Below, piece after piece: positions 37,404 through 48,298 of a stretch of DNA of 64,000 nt. The translations under genes and the position numbers were made by a program. Source of the DNA: Alitibacter langaaensis DSM 22999 (lineage in GTDB: Bacteria > Pseudomonadota > Gammaproteobacteria > Enterobacterales > Pasteurellaceae); assembly GCF_003096995.1 (NCBI RefSeq), contig NZ_QENU01000008.1, positions 1 through 64,000 on the forward strand, read 5' to 3'. The notes below the pieces were generated by a model, which saw nothing but the letters and a program-made list of their open reading frames with translations, was not told the DNA's origin and did no database searches. Position 1 is the stretch's first letter; each line of letters opens with the position of its first letter.

Positions 37404-37790
<387 letters not shown>

Positions 37791-37833
37791 TCGCACAAAA
37801 GTTAATCGCACCAAATAAGAAAAGGACAATAAT

Positions 37834-38835
37834 ATGCAAACTGAACACATTCTTTCATCACTTTTTGAGGGGCAATCCCTCACTCAAGAGCAATCTAGCC
37901 ATTTATTCCACGCCATTGTTAATGGAAAATTATCCAATGAACAATTAGCGGCGGCACTGATCGCATTAAAACTAAAAGGGGAAACCATTGAAGAAATTAC
38001 AGGCGCGGTGACCGCACTTTTAAACGCCGCAGAACCTTTCCCTGCTCCTGATTATGCCTTTGCAGATATTGTAGGAACAGGTGGTGATGGCGCTAACACA
38101 ATCAATATTTCTACCGTTTCAGCCATTGTCGGTGCGAGCCTTGGCTTAAAAATTGCTAAACACGGAAACCGCAGCGTATCCAGTAAAACTGGGGCAAGCG
38201 ATTTATTAACGTGCTTGAATGTGAACATTAATATGTCAGCAGAAAGCGCACGCAAAGCCTTAGATGAGATTGGGCTCGCCTTTATCTTTGCACAAAAATA
38301 TCACACGGGCTTTAAATATGCGGCACCTGTGCGCCAAGCGTTAAAAACACGAACCATTTTTAATATTTTAGGCCCATTGATTAACCCAGCGAACCCGAAA
38401 CGCCAATTATTGGGGGTGTATCGTCCAGAATTATTAAAACCTTATGCCGAAACCAATGCCAATCTGCAACACGAGCATAGCATTGTTGTGCATGGTTGTG
38501 GGCTTGATGAAGTCGCCATTCACGGCGAAACAAAAGTGGCAGAATTACGCGATGGCAAAATTGAATATTACAGCCTGACCCCAAAAGATTTCGGCTTTGA
38601 GGCTAAACCGCTAGAAAGCCTACGTGGTGGCGAGCCTCAAGAAAATGCTAAAATTTTGACCGCACTTTTGCAAGGCAAAGGCAAAGCGGAACATAACCAA
38701 GCGGTTGCGATGAATACCGCGCTGCTCATGAAATTATTTGGTTATGAAGATCTGAAACAAAATGCACAACAAGTATTAGAGCAACTTGCCTCGGGCAAAG
38801 CCTTTGCGACTTTAGAACAACTAACCACATATTAA
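37834..38835 (+). CDS. trpD: Anthranilate phosphoribosyltransferase
   Basis: TrpD joins anthranilate to PRPP. The 333-residue protein shows [17 protein letters not shown] (PRPP loop, about residues 77-93), [17 protein letters not shown], and [12 protein letters not shown] stand-alone enzyme, with an AAGGAC ribosome site. An uptake sequence lies inside the gene. Confidence 0.95.
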   Translation: MQTEHILSSLFEGQSLTQEQSSHLFHAIVNGKLSNEQLAAALIALKLKGETIEEITGAVTALLNAAEPFPAPDYAFADIVGTGGDGANTINISTVSAIVGASLGLKIAKHGNRSVSSKTGASDLLTCLNVNINMSAESARKALDEIGLAFIFAQKYHTGFKYAAPVRQALKTRTIFNILGPLINPANPKRQLLGVYRPELLKPYAETNANLQHEHSIVVHGCGLDEVAIHGETKVAELRDGKIEYYSLTPKDFGFEAKPLESLRGGEPQENAKILTALLQGKGKAEHNQAVAMNTALLMKLFGYEDLKQNAQQVLEQLASGKAFATLEQLTTY

Positions 38836-38845
38836 TGATAAAAAT

Positions 38846-40255
38846 ATGAATAATTTAAAAGACAAACCGACTATCTTGCAAAAAATTGTGCTCGATAAAA
38901 TTGAGTGGGTGAAAGCCCAATCACAGGCTTTTCCTTTAAGCGAATTTAAGCAAAATATCACAAAATCTGACCGCAGTTTTTATGATGCCTTGGCGAAAGG
39001 CACGCACCAACGCCCTGCGTTTATTTTGGAATGTAAAAAAGCTTCGCCGTCAAAAGGGCTCATTCGTGAACAATTCGATCCGAAGTCCATCGCGCAAATC
39101 TATAAACATTATGCGACAGCCGTTTCGGTGCTGACTGATGAAAAATATTTCCAAGGGGATTTTGCCTATATTAAACAAGTGCGTGACATTGTCACCTGCC
39201 CTGTGCTTTGCAAAGATTTTATGATCAGTGAATATCAGGTGTATTTGGCACGCTATCATCAAGCAGATGCGATTTTATTAATGCTTTCTGTGTTAGATGA
39301 TGAAACTTATCAAAATTTGTCCGCACTTGCGCACGAATTGGAAATGGGCGTGCTCACGGAAACCTCAAATCAGCAAGAACTTGAACGCGCTATTGCCTTA
39401 GAGGCGAAAGTTATCGGTATCAATAATCGCAATTTGCATGATTTAACGGTCGATCTTGGCCAAACCCCACCATTGGCACAACAAATCCCCGCTGATCGCA
39501 TTATTGTTAGTGAATCAGGTATTTATTCTCATCAAGAAGTACAACAATTAAAAAGCCATGTGCATGCCTTTTTAATCGGGTCAAGTTTGATGGGAAGTGA
39601 GGATTTAAACAATGCCGTGCGTGCGGTGATTTTTGGGGAAAACAAAGTCTGCGGTTTAACACGTCCACAAGATGTGCAAGCGGTATATGACAATGGTGCG
39701 CTTTATGGCGGATTAATTTTCGTTGAAAAATCAAAACGTTGTGTTTCTTTACGCCAAGCGCAAGAGCTAGTAACCACAGCCCCATTGCGCTTTGTCGGCG
39801 TTTTTCAAAATCAGGACATTGATTTTATTGTGAAAATCGCCAGTCAATTAAATCTTTACGCAGTGCAATTACATGGCGCAGAAACGGCTGAATTTATCAG
39901 CGCACTTCGTGCCAAACTACCACCGCCAATTCAGATTTGGAAAGCCATTTCTGTGGATGTCAACACAGAAAGTGCGGTGGAAATTCCGCAATTTTCTGCC
40001 GTAAATCGCTATGTGTTAGATAGCAAAATAGGTAACCAGCAAGGGGGAACAGGGAAAACCTTTGATTGGTCAAAAATCCCAACTGAACTCAAAAGCCAAA
40101 TTTTGCTCGCAGGTGGCATCAGCCCAGACAACGTGCAACAGGCATTGCAACAACATTGTCGTGGCTTAGATCTCAACTCTGGCGTGGAATCTGCCGCAGG
40201 TATAAAGGATCAGCAAAAAATTGCCGCCACCTTTAAACAAATCATTGATTTTTAA
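38846..40255 (+). CDS. trpCF: Bifunctional indole-3-glycerol-phosphate synthase / phosphoribosylanthranilate isomerase
   Basis: The 469-residue fusion catalyses two successive steps. The TrpC half (about 1-260) has [30 protein letters not shown] and [11 protein letters not shown]. The TrpF half (about 265-469) has [11 protein letters not shown] with its catalytic Cys, [17 protein letters not shown] and [13 protein letters not shown]. The order C then F is that of enterobacteria. Last gene of the first trp unit, followed by an uptake-sequence terminator. Confidence 0.96.
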   Translation: MNNLKDKPTILQKIVLDKIEWVKAQSQAFPLSEFKQNITKSDRSFYDALAKGTHQRPAFILECKKASPSKGLIREQFDPKSIAQIYKHYATAVSVLTDEKYFQGDFAYIKQVRDIVTCPVLCKDFMISEYQVYLARYHQADAILLMLSVLDDETYQNLSALAHELEMGVLTETSNQQELERAIALEAKVIGINNRNLHDLTVDLGQTPPLAQQIPADRIIVSESGIYSHQEVQQLKSHVHAFLIGSSLMGSEDLNNAVRAVIFGENKVCGLTRPQDVQAVYDNGALYGGLIFVEKSKRCVSLRQAQELVTTAPLRFVGVFQNQDIDFIVKIASQLNLYAVQLHGAETAEFISALRAKLPPPIQIWKAISVDVNTESAVEIPQFSAVNRYVLDSKIGNQQGGTGKTFDWSKIPTELKSQILLAGGISPDNVQQALQQHCRGLDLNSGVESAAGIKDQQKIAATFKQIIDF

Positions 40256-40258
40256 ACC

Positions 40259-40288
40259 AAAAGTGCGGTGAATTTGACCGCACTTTTT
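40259..40288 (+). terminator. trp unit 1 terminator: inverted uptake-sequence pair
   Basis: AAAAGTGCGGT-GAATTTG-ACCGCACTTTT with a T run, 4 nt after the trpCF stop. Confidence 0.85.
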
Positions 40289-40395
40289 GCTTTTTCTTAT
40301 GCATTCTCTCATTCACATCGTTTACACATTCTTTCCTTTAAATTTCGCCAACTCCTACTCTTTCAACATTTTTAAATGTTTAGTTAAAAAATCAC

Positions 40396-40427
40396 TTTAC
40401 ATTTATGTACTAGTTTAATAGTATAAT
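40396..40427 (+). promoter_or_regulatory. trpB promoter with TrpR-like operator
   Basis: GTACTAGTTTAATAGTAT (40407-40424) shares its 14-bp core ACTAGTTTAATAGT with the trpE operator. TATAAT at 40422-40427 is a perfect -10 just overlapping it; TTTACA at 40396-40401 is a possible -35, but the spacing of 20 is long. Confidence 0.7.
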
Positions 40428-40456
40428 TCACATAAATATCATATTGAGGAAATACT

Positions 40457-41653
40457 ATGACGAATACAATTTTAAACCCTTATTTTGGGGAATTTGGCGG
40501 GATGTATGTCCCCGAAATTCTGATTCCTGTATTAAAACAGTTAGAACAAGCCTTTGTGGAAGCCAAAGAAGATCCTGAATTTCAAGCCGAATTTTTAGAT
40601 TTACTCAAAAACTACGCAGGCCGCCCAACCGCACTTACGCTGTGTCGCAATCTCACCCGAGGCACAAAAACCAAGCTTTATTTAAAACGTGAAGATTTAT
40701 TGCACGGTGGCGCACATAAAACGAACCAAGTTTTAGGGCAAATTTTGCTAGCAAAACGTATGGGAAAATCGCGTATTATTGCGGAAACAGGTGCAGGGCA
40801 ACATGGTGTCGCCACGGCGCTTGCTTGTGCAATGTTAGGTATGCCTTGTCGTATTTATATGGGGGCAAAAGATGTAGAACGCCAATCACCTAATGTTTTC
40901 CGAATGCGTTTAATGGGCGCGGAAGTTGTTCCCGTAAAAAAAGGCTCTTGCTCATTAAAAGATGCCTGCTGTGAGGCGATGCGTGACTGGGCAGCAAATT
41001 ATGATAATACCCATTATTTAATCGGCACCGCAGCAGGCCCGCATCCATTCCCAACCATTGTGTGCGAATTCCAAAAAATGATCGGTGAAGAAACCAAACG
41101 CCAAATTTTAGAGCGAGAAGGTCGTTTACCCGATGCGGTGATTGCCTGTGTTGGCGGTGGTTCAAATGCGATTGGGATGTTTGCAGATTTTATTGAGGAA
41201 CAATCCGTCCGCCTAATTGGTATTGAACCTGCGGGCAAAGGCATCGAAACAGGCGAGCATGGCGCGCCGCTTGGTCATGGCAAAGCTGGTATTTACTTTG
41301 GTATGAAATCGCCTATTATGCAAACAGAAGATGGGCAAATTGAAGAATCTTATAGTATTTCTGCGGGCTTAGATTTTCCTTCTGTGGGGCCACAACATGC
41401 CTATTTAAACGCAATAGGTCGTGCGGAATATCCTAGCATTACTGATGATGAAGCGCTTAATGCGTTTAAAGAGTTGGCGCAGCACGAAGGCATTATTCCT
41501 GCGCTTGAAAGTTCTCACGCGCTTGCGCACGCTTTAAAAATGGCGAAACAAAATCCCGAAAAAGAACAATTATTGGTGGTGAATTTATCTGGTCGTGGTG
41601 ATAAAGATATTTTCACGGTAGATAAAATTTTCACTGAAAGAGGTATGCTCTAA
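40457..41653 (+). CDS. trpB: Tryptophan synthase beta chain
   Basis: The 398-residue PLP enzyme condenses indole with serine. [21 protein letters not shown] contains the PLP Lys in HKTN (near residue 88). The glycine-rich phosphate site is [24 protein letters not shown] is also present. AGGAAA precedes the start. Its TAATG stop/start overlap with trpA couples the two. Confidence 0.97.
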   Translation: MTNTILNPYFGEFGGMYVPEILIPVLKQLEQAFVEAKEDPEFQAEFLDLLKNYAGRPTALTLCRNLTRGTKTKLYLKREDLLHGGAHKTNQVLGQILLAKRMGKSRIIAETGAGQHGVATALACAMLGMPCRIYMGAKDVERQSPNVFRMRLMGAEVVPVKKGSCSLKDACCEAMRDWAANYDNTHYLIGTAAGPHPFPTIVCEFQKMIGEETKRQILEREGRLPDAVIACVGGGSNAIGMFADFIEEQSVRLIGIEPAGKGIETGEHGAPLGHGKAGIYFGMKSPIMQTEDGQIEESYSISAGLDFPSVGPQHAYLNAIGRAEYPSITDDEALNAFKELAQHEGIIPALESSHALAHALKMAKQNPEKEQLLVVNLSGRGDKDIFTVDKIFTERGML

Positions 41654-42459
41654 TGGCTCGTTTTGAAACAGTATTTGCTCAATTAGCAGCAAAAAAACAA
41701 GGGGCTTTTGTGCCATTCGTGACATTATGCGATCCCGATCTTGAACGTTCATTTGACATCATTTGTACTTTGGTCGATAACGGTGCAGACGCTTTGGAAT
41801 TAGGTTTTCCCTTTTCTGATCCGCTATTAGACGGCCCTGTTATCCAAGCAGCCAATAATCGTGCCTTGCAAGCCCGTTGCAGCATCGCTGAAAGCTTTAA
41901 ATTATTGGAAAAAGTGCGGTCAAAATATCCAGAAATTCCTATCAGCCTGCTGCTTTGCGCTAATTTGATTTATGCGCAAACATTAGATGGATTTTATCAG
42001 CGTTGTGCGGAAGTGGGCGTGGATGCCGTGTTAGTCGCCGACATTCCCCTATTGGCTTGCGAACCTTATGTTCAAGCAGCGAAAAAATACGGCATTCAGC
42101 CCGTCTTTATTTGCCCGCCGAATGCGGATGAAAGCACAATTCAAGGCGTGGCTGAACACTCTGAAGGTTATACCTATTTAGTTTCACGCGCGGGTGTCAC
42201 CAGCGCTGAAAATCAAAGTCATGCCGCTAACTTGGATAATTTGGTGGAACGCCTTAAAGCGCACAATGCGCCGCCAATTCTGCAAGGTTTTGGTATCGCG
42301 CAGCCTCAACAGGTGAAAGATGCCTTAAATATGGGCGTTGCGGGGGCGATTTCGGGTTCGGCAACCGTAAAAATTATTGAGGCTAATCTTGATAATCATG
42401 CAAAATGTCTTGATGAATTAGCCGCATTTGTGAAAACGATGAAAGCAGCAACTTTATAA
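41653..42459 (+). CDS. trpA: Tryptophan synthase alpha chain
   Basis: TrpA cleaves indole-3-glycerol phosphate and channels indole to TrpB. The 268-residue TIM barrel has [18 protein letters not shown] (catalytic Glu and the substrate-gate Asp), [21 protein letters not shown] and [10 protein letters not shown]. Overlaps trpB by 1 nt. Confidence 0.97.
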   Translation: MARFETVFAQLAAKKQGAFVPFVTLCDPDLERSFDIICTLVDNGADALELGFPFSDPLLDGPVIQAANNRALQARCSIAESFKLLEKVRSKYPEIPISLLLCANLIYAQTLDGFYQRCAEVGVDAVLVADIPLLACEPYVQAAKKYGIQPVFICPPNADESTIQGVAEHSEGYTYLVSRAGVTSAENQSHAANLDNLVERLKAHNAPPILQGFGIAQPQQVKDALNMGVAGAISGSATVKIIEANLDNHAKCLDELAAFVKTMKAATL

Positions 42460-42484
42460 TTCATCATAAAATCATAAAAACGGC

Positions 42485-42516
42485 AAAAGTGCGGTCGAAT
42501 TTCACCGCACTTTTTT
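42485..42516 (+). terminator. trpBA terminator: inverted uptake-sequence pair
   Basis: AAAAGTGCGGT-CGAATTTC-ACCGCACTTTT followed by T, 25 nt after the trpA stop. Confidence 0.85.
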
Positions 42517-42566
42517 GTATCATAAGCGCATCATCTCCCGCCGCTCAATACGATAAAGGACGAAAA

Positions 42567-45482
42567 ATGCCACTTCCTACCGCGCAATTTGAAGATACGC
42601 TGAATCAGCTTGCCAATCTGCTCTGTGAGCAATTTCCTGAACAATTTTCAGCAGGCTTTCAAACTGCCAATCCAAATTCATCTGCGATTTTGCAAAGTAT
42701 CGCTATGTCGGACTTTGTCACCGATGTTTTTAGAAAACAACCGCACTTTTTGGCGGAATGTTGGCTTAATTTACCGAATATTACTGATTGCGAAAATTAT
42801 AGTACAAAACTTGGCTCGCTACTTTATCATGTTGAAAATGAAGAACTGCTCAATCAAGCTTTACGCCAATTTCGCAATCGTGAAATCGCCAAATTAAGCA
42901 TTTGTCAAAGTTTAAATTTGGGAACCGTTGAAGAAATTTTTATTCGTTTATCTCAGCTCGCGGAAAGTTTAATTATTGCTGCCCGTGATTGGCTCTATCA
43001 ACAAGCCTGCCAAGAAATGGGCACACCTGTCGATGAAAATGGCACACCACAGCAACTGTATATTTTAGGCATGGGAAAATTAGGGGGCTTTGAACTCAAT
43101 TTTTCATCAGATATTGATCTCATTTTTACCTATCCGCATAATGGCGAAACCGTGGGCGCACGGCGCTGTGTCAATAATCAAAAATTCTTCACTCGCCTTG
43201 GTCAACGTTTAATCAATGCCCTAGACCAATTCACCTCTGACGGGTTTGTATATCGCACAGATATGCGTTTGCGCCCATTTGGTGATAATGGCGCACTGGC
43301 ATTGAGTTTTGCGGCAATGGAAACCTATTATCAAGAGCAAGGGCGAGATTGGGAACGCTATGCGATGATCAAAGGGCGCATTCTCGGCGCGCAATCCGAT
43401 GATCCTCACGTAAAAACGCTGCATCAAATGCTCCGCCCTTTTGTTTATCGCCGTTATATTGATTTCAGTGTGATTCAATCATTGCGTGATATGAAAGGAA
43501 AAATTGAGCGTGAGGTTCGCCGCCGCGGATTAGTGGATAACATCAAATTAGGTGCAGGCGGTATTCGTGAAGTGGAATTTATTGTGCAGGTATTCCAGCT
43601 GATTCGTGGTGGACGAGAAGCTAAATTACAGCAGCACGAATTATTAAAGTTACTCCCCGAAATTGCGCATTTGCAGTTAATCAGCGCAGAACAGCGGCAA
43701 GATCTACAAAATGCCTATTTATTTTTGCGCCGCACAGAAAATGTGCTGCAAGCGATTAATGATAAACAAACCCAGCTTTTACCCACGGATGAACTCGATC
43801 GCCAGCGTTTGGTTTCTGCTATGGCAACATTTACGCAATGGGACGAAAATCATCAGCCCGTTACGATCCATTACAATATTGCCAACTGGGATGAGTTTTA
43901 TGCGATGCTACAAATGCATCAGCAAAAAGTGCGGTCAGTTTTCAACGCATTAATTGGCGATGATAATGAAACGGAAGAAAATCATGAAGACAGTGAATGG
44001 GCTGATTTTTTGGATTCTGATTTCAATCATGAAGATTTACTCTTCGCAATCAGTAAAATGGGCGTAAGCGATGAAGAACTCGATGACATTGATCACCTGT
44101 TATCACAATTCCGCAATACACTTGCTAATCGCTCTATTGGTGCGCGTGGGCGTGATGTGCTTGCGCAATTAATGCCGAATTTATTTGCAAAAATTTTTGC
44201 GCACGCACAATATCGTCAGCTTTTGCCACGCATGCTAAACATCATTGAAAAAATTGTGTCGCGCACTACCTATTTAGAGCTGTTATTCGAAAATCCCCAA
44301 GTGCTTAGCCTATTAATGGAACTCTGCGCGCAATCGCAGATGATCGCAGAACAAGTGGCGCAGCACCCTATTTTGCTTGATGAACTCATATACAGCAAAC
44401 CGCTGTTCAATCCGCCGCCATTTACCCAATATGCGGATGAACTGCAACAATATCTGTTGCGTTTGCCCGATGACGATGAAGAGCAATATATCAACGCACT
44501 GCGCCAATTTAAACAAACGATCTTGCTCCGTGTTGCGGCAGCCGATATTCTTGGCGCTCTCCCCGTGATGAAAGTCAGCGATCACCTCACTTATCTTGCT
44601 GAAGCCATGATTAATGCAGTGGTTAATTTAGCTTGGCAACAAGTTACCGCGCGTTTTGGCGTCCCCGAACATCTGCAAGCCAATGAAAAAGGTTTTTTGG
44701 TGATCAGTTATGGGAAATTAGGCGGCATTGAATTGGGCTATAAATCTGATTTAGATTTAGTTTGCTTATATGAAGCAGCAGATAGTTGGACGGTGGGCGG
44801 AAAAAAACAAATTGATACCCATCAATTTTATCTGCGCCTTACGCAGAAAATCATCAGTATTTTCAGCATGAATACCAGCGCGGGTATTCTCTATGAAGTG
44901 GATATGCGTTTACGCCCTTCTGGGGAAGCAGGCATATTATGCAGCTCAATCCAAGCATTTGAGCAATATCAACTTAACGAAGCTTGGACATGGGAAAAAC
45001 AAGCGCTAGTGCGCAGCCGTGCGGTGTATGGCTCTGCGCGTCTGCGCCAAAGCTATGAACAATTACGCCAAGGAATCCTAGCAACCCCACGAGATTTAAA
45101 ACAATTAAAAACTGATGTGCGTGAAATGCGTGAGAAAATGTATCAACATCTGGCAAATCCACATAGCGAAAAATTCGACATCAAAACTGATCACGGCGGC
45201 ATTACCGATATTGAATTTATCGCCCAATATCTAGTGCTTGCCAACGCACCACAAAATCCTGATCTCGCCTATTGGTCTGATAACGTGCGAATTTTTGATG
45301 TTATGGCGAGCAATAATGTGATTGAATATGACACCGCAGAACGTTTAAAAGCCTGTTATACCAGCCTACGCAACCACATTCATCATCTAAACCTATTAGG
45401 GCTACCTTCAATTGTAGAAGCTGAAGAATTTGCAGAAGTGCGGTCATTTATTGACGAAATTTGGCGACAATTTTTAGTATAA
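42567..45482 (+). CDS. glnE: Glutamine synthetase adenylyltransferase / deadenylylase
   Basis: GlnE adds and removes AMP on glutamine synthetase in response to PII. It carries two nucleotidyltransferase domains: [18 protein letters not shown] (about residues 170-187) and [18 protein letters not shown] (about 712-729), with the MRLRPFG and MRLRPSG motifs after each. I start at ATG 42567 (AAAGGA upstream), giving 971 residues against 946 in E. coli. A frame extension back to 42489 begins inside the trpA terminator and is rejected. An acidic stretch near 470-490 separates the halves. Confidence 0.94.
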   Translation: MPLPTAQFEDTLNQLANLLCEQFPEQFSAGFQTANPNSSAILQSIAMSDFVTDVFRKQPHFLAECWLNLPNITDCENYSTKLGSLLYHVENEELLNQALRQFRNREIAKLSICQSLNLGTVEEIFIRLSQLAESLIIAARDWLYQQACQEMGTPVDENGTPQQLYILGMGKLGGFELNFSSDIDLIFTYPHNGETVGARRCVNNQKFFTRLGQRLINALDQFTSDGFVYRTDMRLRPFGDNGALALSFAAMETYYQEQGRDWERYAMIKGRILGAQSDDPHVKTLHQMLRPFVYRRYIDFSVIQSLRDMKGKIEREVRRRGLVDNIKLGAGGIREVEFIVQVFQLIRGGREAKLQQHELLKLLPEIAHLQLISAEQRQDLQNAYLFLRRTENVLQAINDKQTQLLPTDELDRQRLVSAMATFTQWDENHQPVTIHYNIANWDEFYAMLQMHQQKVRSVFNALIGDDNETEENHEDSEWADFLDSDFNHEDLLFAISKMGVSDEELDDIDHLLSQFRNTLANRSIGARGRDVLAQLMPNLFAKIFAHAQYRQLLPRMLNIIEKIVSRTTYLELLFENPQVLSLLMELCAQSQMIAEQVAQHPILLDELIYSKPLFNPPPFTQYADELQQYLLRLPDDDEEQYINALRQFKQTILLRVAAADILGALPVMKVSDHLTYLAEAMINAVVNLAWQQVTARFGVPEHLQANEKGFLVISYGKLGGIELGYKSDLDLVCLYEAADSWTVGGKKQIDTHQFYLRLTQKIISIFSMNTSAGILYEVDMRLRPSGEAGILCSSIQAFEQYQLNEAWTWEKQALVRSRAVYGSARLRQSYEQLRQGILATPRDLKQLKTDVREMREKMYQHLANPHSEKFDIKTDHGGITDIEFIAQYLVLANAPQNPDLAYWSDNVRIFDVMASNNVIEYDTAERLKACYTSLRNHIHHLNLLGLPSIVEAEEFAEVRSFIDEIWRQFLV

Positions 45483-45500
45483 GAAATCTTAAAATAGCAA

Positions 45501-45526
45501 AAAGCCAGACTGTATAGTCTGGCTTT
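45501..45526. terminator. Bidirectional terminator between glnE and tRNA-Val
   Basis: AAAGCCAGACT-GTAT-AGTCTGGCTTT is an 11-bp perfect stem. The T run on the minus strand makes it the end of the tRNA transcript; it also closes glnE. Confidence 0.8.
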
Positions 45527-45532
45527 CTAATA

Positions 45533-45609
45533 TGGTGCGACTAGCTGGACTCGAACCAGTGACCCCCACCATGTCAAGGTGGTGCTCTAACCAACTGAGC
45601 TATAGTCGC
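45533..45609 (-). tRNA. tRNA-Val (anticodon GAC)
   Basis: On the minus strand the 77-nt gene starts GCGACTATAGCTCAGTTGGT and ends TAGTCGC-A-CCA with the CCA encoded. The acceptor stem GCGACTA/TAGTCGC pairs fully. The anticodon arm CCACC-TTGACAT-GGTGG gives GAC, and GGTTCGAGTCC is the T arm. It is closely similar to E. coli tRNA-Val(GAC). Confidence 0.96.
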
Positions 45610-45726
45610 ATAATGAATTTTTTATTTACGCTGATGCGTGTAAAGTGCGGTCAATTATAGCGAGTTTTTATTTCAAAACAAGAGAAAATTTGACCACACT
45701 TTGCTAACTGATACAAATTTGAACGA

Positions 45727-47061
45727 TTAGTTTGCTTTTACTGCGTTAGCAATTTCTTCAGCACATTGTTGCGCTAAGGCACCATCTTCACATTCCACCA
45801 TCACACGAATTAACGGCTCTGTGCCTGATTTGCGTAATAAAATGCGTCCTTTGCCTGCTAAACGTTTTTCTACTTCAGCGGCAACTGATTTCACACTCTC
45901 GCTTTCTAATGGATTTGTCCCGCCAGCGAAACGCACATTAATTAACACTTGTGGGAATAACTGCACCGCCGTGGCTAATTCATGCAAGCTAAGTTTATGC
46001 TGAACCATTGCGGTTAATACAGCTAATGATGCAATAATGCCATCGCCCGTGGTATTTTTGTCTGCAATGATAATATGCCCTGAGTTTTCGCCACCGAATT
46101 TCCAGTTATTTTCTTGCATTTTCTCTAAGACATAGCGGTCGCCCACATTGGCACGCAAGAATGGAATGCCAAGCTGTTTTAGGGCAATTTCTAGGCTCAT
46201 ATTGCTCATTAATGTTCCCACAACACCGCCTTTTAAATTGCCTGAACGCAATGCTTCGCGTGCAATGATATACAGAATTTGGTCGCCATCAATTTTATTA
46301 CCCAAGTGATCAACCATCATAATGCGGTCGCCATCACCGTCATAAGCCAAACCCACATCTGCTTTGACTTCTAAGACTTTTGCTTGCAAGGCTTTAATAT
46401 CTGTTGCACCACATTTTTCATTGATATTTAAACCGTCTGGTTCTGTACCAATTTCAATGACTTCCGCACCTAACTCGCGCATCACACTAGGGGCAATATG
46501 GTATGTTGCCCCATGAGCGCAATCCACCACAATTTTGTATCCGTCTAAACTTAAATGCGTTGGGAAAGTGCTTTTACAAAATTCAATATAACGCCCTGCC
46601 GCGTCATTAATACGGCTCGCTTTACCTAATGCTGCGGATTCCACGCAATCCATAGGCTGCTCAAGCATCGCTTCAATGGCTTCTTCGACTTCATCAGGTA
46701 ATTTTGTGCCTTCTGCTGAAAAGAATTTGATGCCATTGTCATAATAAGGGTTATGAGAAGCTGAAATCACAACGCCCGCTTCGGCACGAAATGCACGGGT
46801 TAAATAAGCCACCGCAGGTGTCGGCATTGGTCCAACAAATGCCGCCGATAAACCCGCTGCGGCGAGCCCTGCTTCTAACGCAGATTCCAGCATGTAGCCC
46901 GAAATACGCGTATCTTTACCAATTAATACTTTTTTTGAACCTTGTGTCGCCAACACTTTGCCAGCCGCCCAACCTAATTTAAGGGCAAACTCGGGGGTAA
47001 TCGGAAATTCACCGACTTTTCCACGCACACCATCAGTACCAAAATATTTACGTTCAGCCAT
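45727..47061 (-). CDS. glmM: Phosphoglucosamine mutase
   Basis: GlmM interconverts glucosamine-6- and -1-phosphate on the way to UDP-GlcNAc. The 444-residue protein has [10 protein letters not shown] (5-14), the phosphoserine loop [16 protein letters not shown] (Ser near 101), metal loop [13 protein letters not shown] and substrate loop [21 protein letters not shown] closes it. AAGGAT precedes the start. It is downstream of folP by 90 nt, as in E. coli. Confidence 0.97.
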   Translation of the reverse strand: MAERKYFGTDGVRGKVGEFPITPEFALKLGWAAGKVLATQGSKKVLIGKDTRISGYMLESALEAGLAAAGLSAAFVGPMPTPAVAYLTRAFRAEAGVVISASHNPYYDNGIKFFSAEGTKLPDEVEEAIEAMLEQPMDCVESAALGKASRINDAAGRYIEFCKSTFPTHLSLDGYKIVVDCAHGATYHIAPSVMRELGAEVIEIGTEPDGLNINEKCGATDIKALQAKVLEVKADVGLAYDGDGDRIMMVDHLGNKIDGDQILYIIAREALRSGNLKGGVVGTLMSNMSLEIALKQLGIPFLRANVGDRYVLEKMQENNWKFGGENSGHIIIADKNTTGDGIIASLAVLTAMVQHKLSLHELATAVQLFPQVLINVRFAGGTNPLESESVKSVAAEVEKRLAGKGRILLRKSGTEPLIRVMVECEDGALAQQCAEEIANAVKAN

Positions 47062-47151
47062 TTTTTTATCCTTAATTTATTGCGTGAACAGATTTGTTCA
47101 CGCTTTCTAACTAATTGTTCGTTTAACAGGCAAACAGATTTGCCAAATTAA

Positions 47152-47994
47152 TTAAGCGTTTAACATCGCTTGCCAAATTTTCAATGCATCGGCGGTTTCT
47201 GCCACATCGTGCACACGCAAAATAGTGGCACCATTCATTGCGGCAAGTAATGCCCCTGTGGCACTGCCCACCATTCGTTGTTCTACGGGTTTATCCAATA
47301 CGGCACCAATCATTGATTTGCGTGAAAGCCCCGCCAACACAGGATAGCCTTCCACGGCAAAACGCGCGGTTTGTTGCAATAATTTATAGTTATGTTGCAC
47401 CGTTTTGCCAAAGCCAAAACCCACATCCCAAATGATATTATCACGCGCCATTCCCGCTTGCAGGCAAAGTGCGGTGCGTTTTTGTAAAAATTCGAGCACA
47501 TCATTCACCACATCATCATATTGCGGATTGGCTTGCATCGTTCTCGGTTGCCCTTGCATATGCATAATACAAGTTGGAAGTGCTAATTTTACGGCGGTTT
47601 CTAAGGCATTCGGTTCTTGCAAAGCACGAATATCATTAATGATATCCATACCCACCTTAGCGCTTTCTTCCATCACCGCGGCTTTTGACGTATCCACCGA
47701 AATCCAGCAATCAAAACGTTGATTCACCGCCTCCACCAACGGCACTACTCGCTCAAGCTCTTCTTGTTCGCTCACTTCATCTGCCATTGGGCGTGTGGAC
47801 TCGCCACCAATATCAATAATTGTTGCACCTTCACGCAGCATTTTTTCAACGTGAAATAAGGCAGCATCTAAATTAAAAAATTGACCACTGTCAGAAAATG
47901 AATCGGGGGTAAAGTTTAAAATCCCCATAATTTGTGGCTGCGACAAATCTAGCACTTTGTTATTTGCACGAAGTTTCACTGATTTCATTCCCAT
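47152..47994 (-). CDS. folP: Dihydropteroate synthase
   Basis: FolP condenses p-aminobenzoate with dihydropterin pyrophosphate and is the sulfonamide target. Motifs: MGILNFTPDSFSD (about 25-37), DIGGESTRP, ISVDTSK, INDIRAL and GLSRKSMIG. The start is uncertain: ATG 47994 and ATG 47988 are both possible and neither has a clear ribosome site. A frame extension to a TTG at 48006 is unsupported. Two folate genes, folE and folP, are 42 kb apart. Confidence 0.95.
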   Translation of the reverse strand: MGMKSVKLRANNKVLDLSQPQIMGILNFTPDSFSDSGQFFNLDAALFHVEKMLREGATIIDIGGESTRPMADEVSEQEELERVVPLVEAVNQRFDCWISVDTSKAAVMEESAKVGMDIINDIRALQEPNALETAVKLALPTCIMHMQGQPRTMQANPQYDDVVNDVLEFLQKRTALCLQAGMARDNIIWDVGFGFGKTVQHNYKLLQQTARFAVEGYPVLAGLSRKSMIGAVLDKPVEQRMVGSATGALLAAMNGATILRVHDVAETADALKIWQAMLNA

Positions 47995-48236
47995 AGATAA
48001 GCTCAAAAGTGCGGTCGATTATAACGAAATATCGCTTCTTTTGCGACTAAAAATGAACGTGAGTTAAAGGTTTCCGTGAATAGTTAAATGGGCTCAAAAG
48101 TGCGGTCAAATTTTTGATAATTTTCTTGCATAGTGCAATATTTGTTAGATATTATCCAAAAATAAGACTTTAATTTTATAAAAACACGATCTAAAACAAG
48201 AAAAATGCAAATTTTTATTTTTTTTGTGATTTCCGT

Positions 48237-48265
48237 TTGCAATTCATAACGAATTTTGGTTATAT
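48237..48265 (+). promoter_or_regulatory. Putative ppc promoter
   Basis: TTGCAA (48237-48242) and TTATAT (48260-48265) are 17 bp apart, 33 nt before the ppc ATG. Confidence 0.5.
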
Positions 48266-48298
48266 CAATAGCAGAATTAAAATTACAGCGAGGTTTAT

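Noticed and set aside
42489..42566. Upstream extension of glnE
   Set aside because: It begins inside the trpA terminator hairpin, and a good ribosome site precedes ATG 42567.
45533..45609. tRNA-Val as an integration site for a mobile element
   Set aside because: No integrase gene and no duplicated tRNA end are seen on either side.
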